Counted from the stretch's first letter, positions 1-8,042 are shown. The stretch: DNA of 64,000 nt from Caulobacter sp. (GCA_021741355.1 JAIOXZ010000005.1:108107-172106), one strand, 5' to 3'. Program-made: numbers and translations. Notes: a model not told the origin generated them from the letters alone.

Positions 1-2841
1 GGTCAGGTAGGCCGGGACCGGTCCGTTCAGGCCCTTGGCGGCCGTCGTTTCCGGCTTCGCGGCCGCTTCCAGCTGGCGATAGGCGTCCCGCACCTTGCCG
101 AGCGACTTGGAGATCACCGCCAGCGCGTTCTTGACCGCCGTCTCGCTGCCCACATCCAGCGACGCCGGCAGGCTCAGGCCAAACACCGGGCCGCCGCCGT
201 CCGCCGAGGCGCTCTTGCCGTTCTTGTCGACGATCGTGTTGCGCACCACGCCGGGGGTCAGGCCGAGGGCGCCCAGGAAATCCTCGCCGCCCTTGCCAGG
301 AAGCACCTCGACCGACGCGTTCTGGGTCGCCGGCGTGATCTTGATACGGCGGAAGTCGCCGTCGCTGACGACCTCGATCTTGGCCTTCGATCCGGCCGCC
401 CGGCGCAGCTTGATCGCCAGAGTGTCGAGGGTGTCGTTTGCGTCGAGGGTGACGGTCGCGAGGCGACCGCCTTCGCTGGTGCGGATCTGGAAGGTGTCCC
501 CTGCCCGGGCCGAGGTCGCCGACGCGACCTTCGCCGAGTCGGCATAGAGCAGCGTACCCTTGGGCAGGCCGAGCCGGTCCAGCGCGCTGGCGCCGGTCGC
601 GTCGACCGCGATGGAGGTGGCGGTGGCGATGCCGTCCTTGCCCGTCACGCGCTGGACCTGCGACGTGCCGGCGACGACGTCGAGTTCGGCCAGATAGCCG
701 TCCTTTGTCGAGATCGCCGAGGCGCCAGGCTGGTCCGCCGCGGCGAGGCCCGCCACCCAGACCTTGCCGCCGGAGACGGCCATCGCGGTGACGCTGTCGT
801 CCGTCGAGCCGCCGAAATAGGTGAGCTTGTCCGCACTTGCACTGGAGAGATCAGCAGAAATCCGGGCGGCGAAGGCATCCAGACCGCCATTGTAGGCGTG
901 CGTCGTGTCGGCCACCGACAGGCTCGCGTTGCGCGTTGTTCCGGCAACCCAGATGTCGCCGCCGTCGAGGCCGATGCCGGCGATCTGGCCGCCCAGCAGG
1001 TCGCCCAGATCGCGTGTGGCGCCGGCGGTGAAACTGGCCGCCGAGGTGTGCACCGTGGTCGTGGTCGCAGCGCTGTTGGAACCGTCCGGCGCGCCATAGA
1101 CGTTGGTGGTTGTCGTCGACGAGCCGTTGGTGGTGTCGGTCACATTGATCGTCGTGACGCCGTTGTTGAGCACCCGCTCGGTCGTCGTGGTCGTCGGCGT
1201 GACATCGAAGCTGCGCAGCATGCCCCGGCCGTTCTCGACCCCGGCCAGTGTCACGGTGTCGCCGTCGACGACGATCCCGCTGACCGTGTCCGCGCCCGTG
1301 GTCCCGAACTGCGTTGTGAACATAGCCTTGGGCGCACCCTTGGCGTCCGCGGCGAAAGCCGTCAGGTAGCCGTCCCAGTCCCCCTGGGTCGCGCCGCCGC
1401 CGGGCAGCGTGGATTTGGTCCGGCCGGCGACATAGACCAGCCCGTCCTCGCCGAACGCCACGGCGGTCGCCTCGTCGTCCTTCAGCGCGCCGCGCCGCGC
1501 GGTCCAGGCCTCATCGCCCTTGGCGTCGAACACCGTGACGAAACTGTCGGTGAGGCCGGTGTCGTCGCCCGAATTGATCGGACCGTCAGCCGCACCCGAC
1601 AGATTGCCCGTGACCTTGCCGGCGATGGCGACCCGACCGTCGTCGGATACCGTCATGGCCATGCCCTGGGCGTCGTCCGCAGCGCCAAGCGTGCGGGCGT
1701 ACATCAGCTGGCCGGTGCTGTCGTATTTCAGCAGCGCGACGTCGCGCTCGCCCTTGACGGTCTGGCCGTCGACCGACGTCTCGACATCCGCCAGCACGTA
1801 GAGGGATCCGTCCGCGCCGACTTTCGAGCCGCGCACGGCGCTGATCGTGCCTTCCAGCGTTTCGGAGAACACCCGCGCCCCCTCGGTCCCGATCGCGGTT
1901 CCATCAACCTTGACCAGGGCGGTCTCGAACTTGCCGTCGTCGGTCTTGATGTCCTTGTCCGGGTCCGGATTGCCGGCATAGGTCGTGACATAGACGGCGG
2001 GCTTGGTCGTGGCGGCCGAGAAGGTCGCTGTCTCGGTCGTGTCGCCGGTGATCTTGAAGGCGTAGTCGTCCGCGACCGCAGGCAGGGTCACGGTGGTGCC
2101 GCCTGTCGTGACCTTGCGCGGCTCGCCTGGCGTTCGCACGACGCTGAAGCGGGTCTGGAGACCTTCGGCTTCAAGCTTGCCGTTGATGAACGAGGTGACC
2201 GCACCCATCGAGCGCGGCGTCGATCCCATATCCGCCAGATCAACGTTGACAGTGTGTGTGACGGCGCCGCGCTTGACCGAAATGGTGAAGGCCGTGTCGC
2301 CGGCGAAGGCTGGAACCGCGCCATGGGGCACGCCGGTGTAGACGGTCCCGGTCAGGTACTGCGCCTTGGTGCGCGGGACCCCGACGGCGGACTTGTTCGA
2401 GATCATCGTGTCGCCACGGGTGATCCGCATCTGCTCGAGCTTGGCCTTGTCGGTGAAGCTGGCCACCTCGGTCATGCCACGCGCGAAGATGCCGGCCAGA
2501 CGGCTCTTTTCGGTCGTCGAAAGGCCCTTGGTCTGCATGCGCTCGGCCAACCCGCTGAGCGCATTCAGACCCTGATACAGGGCGAAGAGTTTCTTGTAGT
2601 CGGCGCTGGCGCCGTCGAGGTCCAGCTTGGCGGCGCCCTCGTCGATGAACCGGCGGCCGGCCATGACCGTCTTGACCAGCTCGCTCGACCGGGCAGCGCC
2701 CGACGTCGTCGACCAGGGCGGTGTCGGCGCGTACTTTTTCGCGACTCCGGGCGCGCCAGAGCCGACCGTGGAGGCGGTCGTCTGGCCCTGCCTGGCCTGG
2801 TAGTAGCTGAGCAGGCTGCTGGTATCGAAGCTGACGACCAT
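1..2841 (-). CDS. flaEY: FlaEY-like flagellin-region protein (partial, C-terminus outside window)
   Basis: The frame is open from an ATG at 2841 to base 1 without a stop, so 947 codons are present and the end is missing. The first ~290 residues look helical. From about residue 290 to 720 there are repeated blades with IAGKV, VYVAGRT, IWVAGTT and VWVAGLA turns (near residues 407, 467, 630 and 694), as in SBBP-type beta-propeller repeats. They are interrupted by a Thr-rich linker near residues 550-585. A segment near residue 780 (GDTFQIRTSEGG) resembles the flagellin-hook IN motif. Caulobacter FlaEY is a large protein encoded beside the flagellin genes and needed for normal flagellin expression or assembly. 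The family call rests on this context plus architecture. Any long open frame on the plus strand here is antisense shadow. Confidence 0.65.
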   Translation of the reverse strand, partial: MVVSFDTSSLLSYYQARQGQTTASTVGSGAPGVAKKYAPTPPWSTTSGAARSSELVKTVMAGRRFIDEGAAKLDLDGASADYKKLFALYQGLNALSGLAERMQTKGLSTTEKSRLAGIFARGMTEVASFTDKAKLEQMRITRGDTMISNKSAVGVPRTKAQYLTGTVYTGVPHGAVPAFAGDTAFTISVKRGAVTHTVNVDLADMGSTPRSMGAVTSFINGKLEAEGLQTRFSVVRTPGEPRKVTTGGTTVTLPAVADDYAFKITGDTTETATFSAATTKPAVYVTTYAGNPDPDKDIKTDDGKFETALVKVDGTAIGTEGARVFSETLEGTISAVRGSKVGADGSLYVLADVETSVDGQTVKGERDVALLKYDSTGQLMYARTLGAADDAQGMAMTVSDDGRVAIAGKVTGNLSGAADGPINSGDDTGLTDSFVTVFDAKGDEAWTARRGALKDDEATAVAFGEDGLVYVAGRTKSTLPGGGATQGDWDGYLTAFAADAKGAPKAMFTTQFGTTGADTVSGIVVDGDTVTLAGVENGRGMLRSFDVTPTTTTTERVLNNGVTTINVTDTTNGSSTTTTNVYGAPDGSNSAATTTTVHTSAASFTAGATRDLGDLLGGQIAGIGLDGGDIWVAGTTRNASLSVADTTHAYNGGLDAFAARISADLSSASADKLTYFGGSTDDSVTAMAVSGGKVWVAGLAAADQPGASAISTKDGYLAELDVVAGTSQVQRVTGKDGIATATSIAVDATGASALDRLGLPKGTLLYADSAKVASATSARAGDTFQIRTSEGGRLATVTLDANDTLDTLAIKLRRAAGSKAKIEVVSDGDFRRIKITPATQNASVEVLPGKGGEDFLGALGLTPGVVRNTIVDKNGKSASADGGGPVFGLSLPASLDVGSETAVKNALAVISKSLGKVRDAYRQLEAAAKPETTAAKGLNGPVPAYLT

Positions 2842-2910
2842 GGGGTTCCGGCGGAGTTTCGCAGCCGCACCTTGCCAGACAAGGGATGACGGGACGTTAA
2901 GAGCCCGTCG

Positions 2911-3465
2911 TTATGCCGCGATCAGCCCCGCGTCGGTCAGTGTGCGGCGTGCGGCCGGCGCCAGGATCGCCCACTCTTCGGCGAGGATGCCCAGCATGAC
3001 CACGTCGCGTGGCTCGCCGTCCTTCAGCACGTGACCGCGCAGATAGCCCTCGCGGCGAAAGCCGGCGCCGGTCTGGAGCTTCAGCGCCGCGTCGTTGTCG
3101 GCCATCACCTCGGCCCAGACCTTGTGCAGCCCGAGGACCCCGAACGCCTGGTCGAGACCCAGAACCTGGGCGGCCCGCCCTACCCCGCGGCCACGCGCCT
3201 CGCGATCACCGATGAACCAGTTCCAGGCGGCACGACGATGGTGTCCGGCCAGCCCGGTAAGCGTCAGCAGGCCTGAAGGTCGGCCGTTGCTCTGGATCAT
3301 CCAGCCACGAAGGTCAGGATCCGAATGGAGCTGATCGAACCAGGCGCGATGCGCCTCCCGCCCGGAGACGTCCGCATCCGACATCCATCGGGCGACGTCC
3401 GGCTCGGCGCGCCAGTCGAACAGGCGCTCCTCGTCTTCCGGAAGCAGGTCGCGAAGCTCGATCAT
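2911..3465 (-). CDS. GNAT N-acetyltransferase, PseH/FlmH-like (flagellin glycan modification)
   Basis: This 184-residue protein is a GNAT acetyltransferase of the PseH/RimJ type. It starts MIELRDLLPEDEERLFDWR, carries the acetyl-CoA pyrophosphate loop in EARGRGVGRAAQVLGL (about residues 90-105), and has the family's LHKVWAEVMADNDAALKL segment (about 113-130). PseH N-acetylates the nucleotide-linked amino sugar during pseudaminic acid synthesis, the sugar that decorates flagellin. Caulobacter has a comparable gene, flmH, in its flagellin modification set. The position between flaEY and a flagellin gene supports that role. The specific substrate is inferred; a ribosomal-protein acetyltransferase is the main alternative. 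Confidence 0.75.
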   Translation of the reverse strand: MIELRDLLPEDEERLFDWRAEPDVARWMSDADVSGREAHRAWFDQLHSDPDLRGWMIQSNGRPSGLLTLTGLAGHHRRAAWNWFIGDREARGRGVGRAAQVLGLDQAFGVLGLHKVWAEVMADNDAALKLQTGAGFRREGYLRGHVLKDGEPRDVVMLGILAEEWAILAPAARRTLTDAGLIAA

Positions 3466-3523
3466 GCAAGCGCTCCCGATGCCCCCGGCGTGGCGTCAGC
3501 CGCCAACGCCGGCGACATCTGGA

Positions 3524-4360
3524 TCATCCCCCCTGGAAGAGCGACAGGATGATCTGCGGCGCGGAGTTGGCGATCGACAGCGCCTGGGCGCCGAGCTGCT
3601 GCTGGACCTGCAAGGCCTGCAGCCGCGCGCTTTCCTTGGCCAGGTCCGCGTCGACCAGGTTGCCGATGCCCGAGTTCAGCGTGTCGGTCAGCTTGGAGAC
3701 GAACTTGTTGTGCGCCTCGACCTGGCGCGCCTGGGCGCCCATGTCGCCCAGCGCCTGGTTGACGTTGGAGATGGAGGTGGAGAGCAGGCCCTGGATCGTC
3801 GTGGCCAGGGTGGCCGTGGTGATCGAGGTCGCCCCGCCCATGGTGATGATCGACCCGCCCAGCGCCATGCCCTTGGCGGACAGGGTGATGAACGAGTTGG
3901 CGTCAGCGTTCGCAAGGAAGCGGATGCCGGCGCCCAGTGAGCCGTCCAGCAGGTTCGCGCCGTCGAACTCGGCGTCGTTGATGACCTGGGTGATCTGGCG
4001 GAGCAGCGACTTGTAGTCGGCGTCGAGGGCCGTGCGGGACACCGAGTCCAGCGAGGGATCCATCGCCGCGGTGACCTTCTCCTTCATGGAGAGCAGCAGG
4101 TCTGAAATGGTCTCGCCGGCGGAGATGGCGACGTCGGAAATCGACTGAGCCCGGTCGAGGCTCATCTTGACCGCCCCGAGGGCGCCGATATCCGCGCGCT
4201 GGGACTGGGCGATACCCCACACCGAGGCATTGTCCTTGGGACCCTGAACCTTCAGCCCGGTGCTGATCCGGTTCTGGGCGCTGGCGAGCTGGTCGTTGGT
4301 CTTGTTGAGATTCTGAAGCGCGACCAGCGCGGATTGATTGGTATGGACGCTGATCGACAT
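3524..4360 (-). CDS. fljJ: Flagellin, FljJ-like
   Basis: A 278-residue flagellin forming part of the filament. The N-terminal D0/D1 region ([19 protein letters not shown], then RISTGLKVQGPKDNASVWGIAQ) and the C-terminal D0 helix ([29 protein letters not shown]) are intact, while the central domain is short, as usual in Caulobacterales. It is the most divergent of the three flagellins here, for example in its RISTGLKVQGPKDNA segment and GG end, and it lies farthest from flaF-flbT as fljJ does in Caulobacter. No sigma-54 element is visible upstream, unlike the other two. A GC-rich hairpin at 3485-3512 follows the stop but lacks a clear U-run. Confidence 0.9.
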   Translation of the reverse strand: MSISVHTNQSALVALQNLNKTNDQLASAQNRISTGLKVQGPKDNASVWGIAQSQRADIGALGAVKMSLDRAQSISDVAISAGETISDLLLSMKEKVTAAMDPSLDSVSRTALDADYKSLLRQITQVINDAEFDGANLLDGSLGAGIRFLANADANSFITLSAKGMALGGSIITMGGATSITTATLATTIQGLLSTSISNVNQALGDMGAQARQVEAHNKFVSKLTDTLNSGIGNLVDADLAKESARLQALQVQQQLGAQALSIANSAPQIILSLFQGG

Positions 4361-4445
4361 GAGCTTTTTCCTCGCACGGCGCTTCTCGACGTGAAGCGAC
4401 TCATCGAGCCGCCCCGTCAGAAGCTAGGCGGGAGAACGTTCGCTT

Positions 4446-4453
4446 ATGGTTAA
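4446..4453 (-). promoter_or_regulatory. TTAACCAT half-site for CtrA-type regulation upstream of fljJ
   Basis: The minus strand reads GTTAACCAT within an imperfect palindrome (4446-4467), about 90 nt upstream of the fljJ-like start. TTAACCAT has been described as a CtrA-associated half motif in Caulobacter. The companion TTTA on the other side is one base off the N7 spacing of a full CtrA box. The rest of the 178-bp gap 4361-4538 shows a Shine-Dalgarno-like GAGGAAAAAGCTC just before the fljJ ATG and no other recognisable site. Confidence 0.35.
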
Positions 4454-4538
4454 CGACGGTAAACCATGAAGGCCGCCGTCGCGGCGAGACGTCGGTGAGG
4501 ATGGTCGGTGCGGCCCGTCGGGCCGTCAGGGGAAACCG

Positions 4539-4823
4539 TCAGGACTGCGCGTCGATCACGTCGCCGGGCTCATAACCGGGGGTCTCCCTCAGACGCATGA
4601 CCTGTTCCCGCGGGAACTGCTTGACGATTTCACCCGTCCGGCGGTCGAGGGTCTTGTAGACGAAGGTTCCGGTCGCCTGGTCTTCTTCGATGATCAGGCG
4701 GAGGTCGGCGTTCTGGCGCGAGGCTACTGGCGGTTGAGGGGCGGTGGCGCGATCTACGGACGGCGGCGCCTGATAGGCGCCGGAATCCTGGATCGACAAC
4801 ACGGGTGCGATGGTAGCTTTCAT
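4539..4823 (-). CDS. flaG: FlaG family flagellar protein
   Basis: Small cytoplasmic FlaG-family protein (94 residues from the ATG at 4823). After a disordered, Pro/Ala-rich first half comes the diagnostic core LRLIIEEDQATGTFVYKTLD followed by RRTGEIVKQFPREQVMRL, matching the FlaG pattern of a hydrophobic strand, D-x2-T-G-E-I-(V/I)-(R/K)-Q-(I/F)-P. FlaG proteins affect filament length or flagellin export in several bacteria, but their exact role is not settled. The 4823 start has AGGAG very close to the ATG; an in-frame ATG at 4883 would add 20 residues and cannot be excluded. The gene sits between two flagellin genes, as in Caulobacter. Confidence 0.8.
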   Translation of the reverse strand: MKATIAPVLSIQDSGAYQAPPSVDRATAPQPPVASRQNADLRLIIEEDQATGTFVYKTLDRRTGEIVKQFPREQVMRLRETPGYEPGDVIDAQS

Positions 4824-4910
4824 GTCTCCTGGCGCTGACCTTTTCTGGACAACGCCCCTCCTGTTGGCGACCGACGAGGACATTTCGGCCCTCGCCGCCG
4901 CGACAGGGGA

Positions 4911-4927
4911 CGGGCGCTAGGCGCCCG
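4911..4927 (-). terminator. Hairpin after the fljK-like flagellin
   Basis: A perfect 7-bp stem (CGGGCGC / GCGCCCG, loop TAG) begins 14 nt past the fljK stop codon. There is no U-tract, so it may stabilise the 3' end of the abundant flagellin mRNA rather than terminate it. Confidence 0.4.
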
Positions 4928-4940
4928 CCCCCACGCTTGC

Positions 4941-5771
4941 CTAGCGGAACAGCCCGAGCAGGGCCGACGACGAGGAGTTGGCGATCGACAGCGCCTGGAT
5001 GCCGAGCTGCTGCTTGGTTTGCAGGGCTTGCAGCTTGGCGCTTTCCTTGGCGAGGTCGGCGTCGACCAGGTTACCCACACCGGCGTCGAGGCTGTCTTGC
5101 AGCTTGCCGACGAAGTTCAGGTGGGCTTCCAGCGACTTCGAACCCGTGCCGAGCTTGGCCAGGGCCGCGCCGACGTTGGTGATCGAGGTGCTGACCGTGG
5201 TGACCAGCGCCGCCGCGATCGTGGCGGTGCTGAGCGAGGCCGTGGCGGCCACGGTCACGTTGGCGCCGCCCAGAGCGAGCGACTGCGCCGCGACCGTGAT
5301 CTTCGACGTGCCGTCCGCGTTGGCCACAGCCGTCACGGTGGCGCCCGACGCCTTGATCATGTTCGAGCCGTTGAAGTCGGCGTTCGTCACCGACTTCGCG
5401 ATCTGGTCGCGCAGGGCCTTGAAGTCTTCGCTCAGGGCCGTGCGGCTGGCGGTGTCCAGGGTCGTGTCCGACGCGGCCAGGGCCTTTTCCCTCATCTGCA
5501 CGAGCAGATCGGAAACGGTCTCGCCCGCGGCGATCGCCACGTCGATGGTGGATTGGCCGCGCTGGAGCGAGTCCTTCACGGCGTTCAGGGCGTTGGAGGT
5601 GCCGCGCTGGGTCTGGGCGATGGCCCAAACGGCGCCGTTGTCCTTGGCCGTCGCAACCCGCTTGCCCGTGTTGATGCGGGTCTGGACGACGTCCAGTTCG
5701 CGGTTCGTGGCATTGAGGTTTTGCAGAGCGACGAGCGCGCCGGTGTTCGTGTTAACGCTGTTCAGCGCCAT
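4941..5771 (-). CDS. fljK: Flagellin, FljK-like
   Basis: A 276-residue major-type flagellin. It has the conserved N-terminus ([19 protein letters not shown], then [22 protein letters not shown]) and C-terminus ([37 protein letters not shown]). It is a close paralogue of the next flagellin (6033-6863), identical over most of the C-terminal helix. The start at 5771 is preceded by AAAAGGGAATATCGTC. The gene has its own sigma-54 promoter at 5843-5859 and a structured leader of about 60 nt. In Caulobacter the fljK leader is the site where FlbT acts to destabilise the mRNA when hook assembly is incomplete, and FlbT is encoded nearby. Confidence 0.92.
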   Translation of the reverse strand: MALNSVNTNTGALVALQNLNATNRELDVVQTRINTGKRVATAKDNGAVWAIAQTQRGTSNALNAVKDSLQRGQSTIDVAIAAGETVSDLLVQMREKALAASDTTLDTASRTALSEDFKALRDQIAKSVTNADFNGSNMIKASGATVTAVANADGTSKITVAAQSLALGGANVTVAATASLSTATIAAALVTTVSTSITNVGAALAKLGTGSKSLEAHLNFVGKLQDSLDAGVGNLVDADLAKESAKLQALQTKQQLGIQALSIANSSSSALLGLFR

Positions 5772-5795
5772 GACGATATTCCCTTTTCCAGGTGT

Positions 5796-5817
5796 CCGGC
5801 GTCATTTTGACGGCCGG
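5796..5817 (-). promoter_or_regulatory. Leader hairpin of fljK (candidate FlbT target)
   Basis: In the transcribed leader, CCGG-C-CGTCA pairs with TGACGCCGG around an AAA loop: a 9-bp stem with one bulged base. It ends 24 nt before the start codon and lies downstream of the predicted sigma-54 start site (about 5832). The neighbouring fljL-like gene also has hairpins in its leader. That it binds FlbT is inference from Caulobacter. Confidence 0.5.
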
Positions 5818-5842
5818 GGGCATTTTGCCCGACTGGGTAGGA

Positions 5843-5859
5843 AGCAATCGCCGGGCCAG
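5843..5859 (-). promoter_or_regulatory. Sigma-54 promoter of fljK
   Basis: The minus strand reads cTGGCCCG-GCGA-TTGCT, a near-consensus -24/-12 element with the GG and GC dinucleotides at the right spacing. Transcription would begin near 5832, giving a leader of about 60 nt. In Caulobacter the late flagellin genes depend on sigma-54 with the activator FlbD. The same element type precedes the fljL-like gene. Confidence 0.85.
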
Positions 5860-5930
5860 TTTGGCCACCCGGGACAGGCTCAATAAACTACTGTTTTTGC
5901 TGGGTTATATGTCTGTTAGGGACGTTCTGG

Positions 5931-5989
5931 CCCGGCATTTTCTGCCGGGCGGCGCCCATGGTAAGCAACTTCTGCCGGGTGACCCGGCA
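5931..5989 (-). repeat. Two short GC-rich palindromes in the fljL-fljK spacer
   Basis: CCCGGCA-TTTTC-TGCCGGG (5931-5949) and TGCCGGGT/ACCCGGCA (5973-5989) lie between the fljL terminator and the fljK promoter. Both use the same TGCCGGG arm as the terminator just beyond them. They could be decayed copies of one palindrome or an additional block to read-through. Confidence 0.5.
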
Positions 5990-5997
5990 AAAGACTG

Positions 5998-6022
5998 CCG
6001 GGCGGAGGGGGACTCCGCCCGG
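5998..6022 (-). terminator. Terminator of fljL
   Basis: A perfect 10-bp stem, CCGGGCGGAG with CTCCGCCCGG, loop of five bases, lies 10 nt downstream of the fljL stop. On the minus strand it is followed after a few bases by TTTT. Confidence 0.65.
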
Positions 6023-6032
6023 CGTCGCGGCC

Positions 6033-6863
6033 TTACTGGAACAGCGACAGAAGCGACTGGGTCGACGAATTCGCGATCGAGAGCGCCTGGATGCCGAGTT
6101 GCTGCTTTGTCTGCAGCGCCTGAAGCTTTGCGCTTTCCTTCGCGAGATCCGCGTCCACCAGATTGCCCACACCCGCATCGAGGCTGTCCTGCAGCTTGCC
6201 GATGAAGGACGTGTGCAGATCGAACGCCTTGGACTTGGTGCCAAGACGGGCGAGCGCCGCGTTCGTGTTGGTGATGGAGGTGTTGACCGTCGTGATCATG
6301 GCCGCAGCCAGGGTCGACGTTCCGATGGACCCCGCAGCAGCGACGGTCACAATGGATCCACCCAGCGCCATGACTTCTGCGGCCACGGTCAGCTTGGACG
6401 ATCCATCCGCATTGGCGATGGCTGCGAGTGCCGTGGCGCCGGTCTTAATGAGATTGGTCCCATTGAAATCGGCGTTCGACACGGCCTTGGCGATTTGGTC
6501 GCGCAGGGCCTTGAAGTCCTCGTTCAGTGCAGATCGGCTGGTGGTGTCGAGGGTCGTATCCGACGCCGCCAGGGCCTTTTCCTTCATCTGTATCAACAGG
6601 TCAGAGACCGATTCCCCCGCCGCAACGGCCACGTCGATGGTGGAGCGTCCGCGATCGAGAGAGTCCCGCACGGCGTTCAGGGCCTGCGAAGTGCCACGTT
6701 GGGTCTGGGCGATGGCCCAGACGGCCCCGTTGTCCTTCGCGCTGGCGACCTTCTTGCCGGTGTTGATGCGGGATTGGGCCTGCGACAGTTCCATGTTGGT
6801 CGCGTTGAGGTTCTGGAGCGCAACCATTGCGCCCACGTTGGTATTCACCGAATTGCTGAGCAT
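6033..6863 (-). CDS. fljL: Flagellin, FljL-like
   Basis: A 276-residue flagellin. I place the start at the ATG at 6863 (MLSNSVNTNVGAMVALQNLN) because the flagellin family begins there and GGAAGGA lies just upstream; the frame is open 36 codons further but that stretch contains the leader. The conserved N-terminal ([20 protein letters not shown]) and C-terminal ([20 protein letters not shown]) helices are intact. Its central domain differs moderately from the fljK-like copy. It has an independent sigma-54 promoter (6937-6952), leader hairpins and a strong terminator. It is the flagellin nearest flaF-flbT, as fljL is in Caulobacter. Confidence 0.92.
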   Translation of the reverse strand: MLSNSVNTNVGAMVALQNLNATNMELSQAQSRINTGKKVASAKDNGAVWAIAQTQRGTSQALNAVRDSLDRGRSTIDVAVAAGESVSDLLIQMKEKALAASDTTLDTTSRSALNEDFKALRDQIAKAVSNADFNGTNLIKTGATALAAIANADGSSKLTVAAEVMALGGSIVTVAAAGSIGTSTLAAAMITTVNTSITNTNAALARLGTKSKAFDLHTSFIGKLQDSLDAGVGNLVDADLAKESAKLQALQTKQQLGIQALSIANSSTQSLLSLFQ

Positions 6864-6893
6864 CGGCGGTCCTTCCATTCTGGTCGGGGAGCT

Positions 6894-6926
6894 CGGCCTT
6901 TTGGCCGGGTGGGCGTTCTTGCCCAC
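6894..6926 (-). promoter_or_regulatory. Two stacked leader hairpins of fljL
   Basis: The leader contains GTGGGC-AAGAAC-GCCCAC (6909-6926) followed by CGGCC-AAAA-GGCCG (6894-6907), sharing a few bases at the junction so they may compete or stack. With the AAA-loop hairpin in the fljK leader they are the best candidates here for post-transcriptional control by FlbT. Confidence 0.5.
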
Positions 6927-6936
6927 AGACCACATC

Positions 6937-6952
6937 GCAAGGCGCGGGCCAA
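6937..6952 (-). promoter_or_regulatory. Sigma-54 promoter of fljL
   Basis: The minus strand reads TTGGCCCG-CGCC-TTGC, a close match to the -24/-12 consensus. The predicted start is near 6925, giving a leader of about 62 nt, nearly the same length as that of fljK. Confidence 0.85.
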
Positions 6953-7058
6953 ACGAACGGCGTTTGGCCACATCGTGAGTATTGATTTTATTGGTGTTTT
7001 TCTACCCGAAACGGGGTCATTGATGCGCTTTCGCCATCAACGGTCGCCGCCCGGAAAC

Positions 7059-7093
7059 ATTTGCCGGACCGATCCGGCCCAACCGGGCAAATG
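7059..7093 (-). terminator. Hairpin after flaF
   Basis: CATTTGCCGG pairs with CCGGGCAAATG around an inner GCCGGA/TCCGGC stem, only 3 nt past the flaF stop, giving a long branched hairpin on the minus strand. No long U-tract follows. It separates flaF-flbT from the sigma-54 flagellin unit. Confidence 0.5.
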
Positions 7094-7096
7094 CTG

Positions 7097-7459
7097 TCAG
7101 GCGGCCTCGGACTGACCCGACAGCCCCTGCATCATGATGCGGTTGATATCGATCAGCGGATCGATCTCCTCCTCGCGGCGGATCACGGCGCTGGTGTACC
7201 GGCTGACCCACAGGCTGAGCGAGATGATCTGGGCGCGAAGCGCCTCCGGCAGCACGTTCTGTGGATCGGCACAGTCACTCGCCAGGACCGACCACAGGCG
7301 CCGGTTCCAGTCGAGCGCGTCGATACGGCCGCGAATGTCCTCCGGTGGCACTTCGGCCGCCTGAAGCAGCGCCCGCGTGACCTGGCCAAAGAGGCGATAC
7401 TCGGCGTCGCGCGGGTTTTCAGTCCGCGCCGCGGCCTGCTGATACGCCTGCAGCCCCAT
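7097..7459 (-). CDS. flaF: Flagellar biosynthesis regulator FlaF
   Basis: FlaF is a 120-residue cytoplasmic protein that promotes flagellin synthesis or secretion in Caulobacter and opposes FlbT. The start at 7459 ([20 protein letters not shown]) matches the family N-terminus, and AGAGG lies 7 nt upstream. The conserved features are the [18 protein letters not shown] segment and the C-terminal [31 protein letters not shown] region. It begins inside the 3' end of flbT (41-nt overlap), so the two are likely translationally coupled. Confidence 0.92.
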   Translation of the reverse strand: MGLQAYQQAAARTENPRDAEYRLFGQVTRALLQAAEVPPEDIRGRIDALDWNRRLWSVLASDCADPQNVLPEALRAQIISLSLWVSRYTSAVIRREEEIDPLIDINRIMMQGLSGQSEAA

Positions 7460-7853
7460 TACCCAACCTCTCGTCTTCGTACTCAATCAGTTTCCGGCAC
7501 AGCATAAGCGCCTTGTAGTACTCGCGGGCCATGGCATGCCGGGAAATGGCGACACAGTCGGCGAGCACGTCAGGGTTCCGGATGACCCCCATGAATTCGG
7601 ACAGTCGCCGCACGAACTCGTCGTAATAGCGAAGGGCGTTGGCCTCATCGAGGTACATCATCATCACCGGGAAGTAGACGCGACGCGCCGGCGTGGTGAC
7701 CTCCTCCTCCTGCATGATGTCTTTCTCGCGCAGGACCGAGGCCTTGTTCTGCAGGATGAGAACGCCCCGGCGATCGCCGTTCTGGACCACGGCGCCGTTC
7801 AGGACGAACCGCTCTCCAGGCTTGAGGGACAGTTTCAGCGGCACGGCAGACAT
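7419..7853 (-). CDS. flbT: Flagellin mRNA repressor FlbT
   Basis: FlbT is a small RNA-associated repressor that shortens flagellin mRNA life in Caulobacter. The 144-residue protein starts [20 protein letters not shown] and continues [20 protein letters not shown], then [20 protein letters not shown], the hallmark of the family. GGAGA lies directly before the ATG. The gene heads the flbT-flaF unit and faces away from flbA. The spacer between them holds a CtrA box and a TTAACCAT half-site on the flbT strand. Confidence 0.93.
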   Translation of the reverse strand: MSAVPLKLSLKPGERFVLNGAVVQNGDRRGVLILQNKASVLREKDIMQEEEVTTPARRVYFPVMMMYLDEANALRYYDEFVRRLSEFMGVIRNPDVLADCVAISRHAMAREYYKALMLCRKLIEYEDERLGNGAAGVSAGRGAD

Positions 7854-7931
7854 TCTCCGGTATGGCGTGCGGCGCGGCTGCCAACATCCGTGGAGAATCC
7901 GCCCGCCCTGTTGAACGAAGGCTAAAGCGGC

Positions 7932-7939
7932 ATGGTTAA
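7932..7939 (-). promoter_or_regulatory. TTAACCAT half-site upstream of flbT
   Basis: The minus strand reads GTTAACCATG, 79 nt upstream of the flbT start. It is the same 8-mer seen before fljJ and inside the CtrA box at 62834-62852. Confidence 0.4.
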
Positions 7940-7975
7940 CGGGATGTTGTGCGCCATTCGGTCGCGGCGCGGCCC

Positions 7976-7990
7976 TTAAGCCGGGATTAA
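7976..7990. promoter_or_regulatory. CtrA box between flbT and flbA
   Basis: TTAA-GCCGGGA-TTAA is a perfect TTAA-N7-TTAA CtrA site in the 189-bp divergent spacer, 53 nt from the flbA start and 123 nt from the flbT start. CtrA is the cell-cycle master regulator that controls flagellar genes in Caulobacter. Which of the two genes it serves cannot be told from sequence. Confidence 0.75.
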
Positions 7991-8042
7991 GCATAATCGG
8001 GCGATCTGGGGGCCTGTTCTCAGCGCCCGAGGGTCCGCCCGC

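Noticed and set aside
898..2889. 663-codon open frame on the plus strand
   Set aside because: It lies entirely antisense to the flaEY frame, has an Arg/Gly/Val-biased composition and no motifs; it is a high-GC shadow.
4446..4467. Full CtrA box upstream of fljJ
   Set aside because: The second half is TTTA with 6 rather than 7 bases between, so only a half-site is claimed.
4361..4538. Sigma-54 promoter for the fljJ-like flagellin
   Set aside because: I searched for TGGCNNG-N4-TTGC on the minus strand and found none; only a half CtrA-like site is present.
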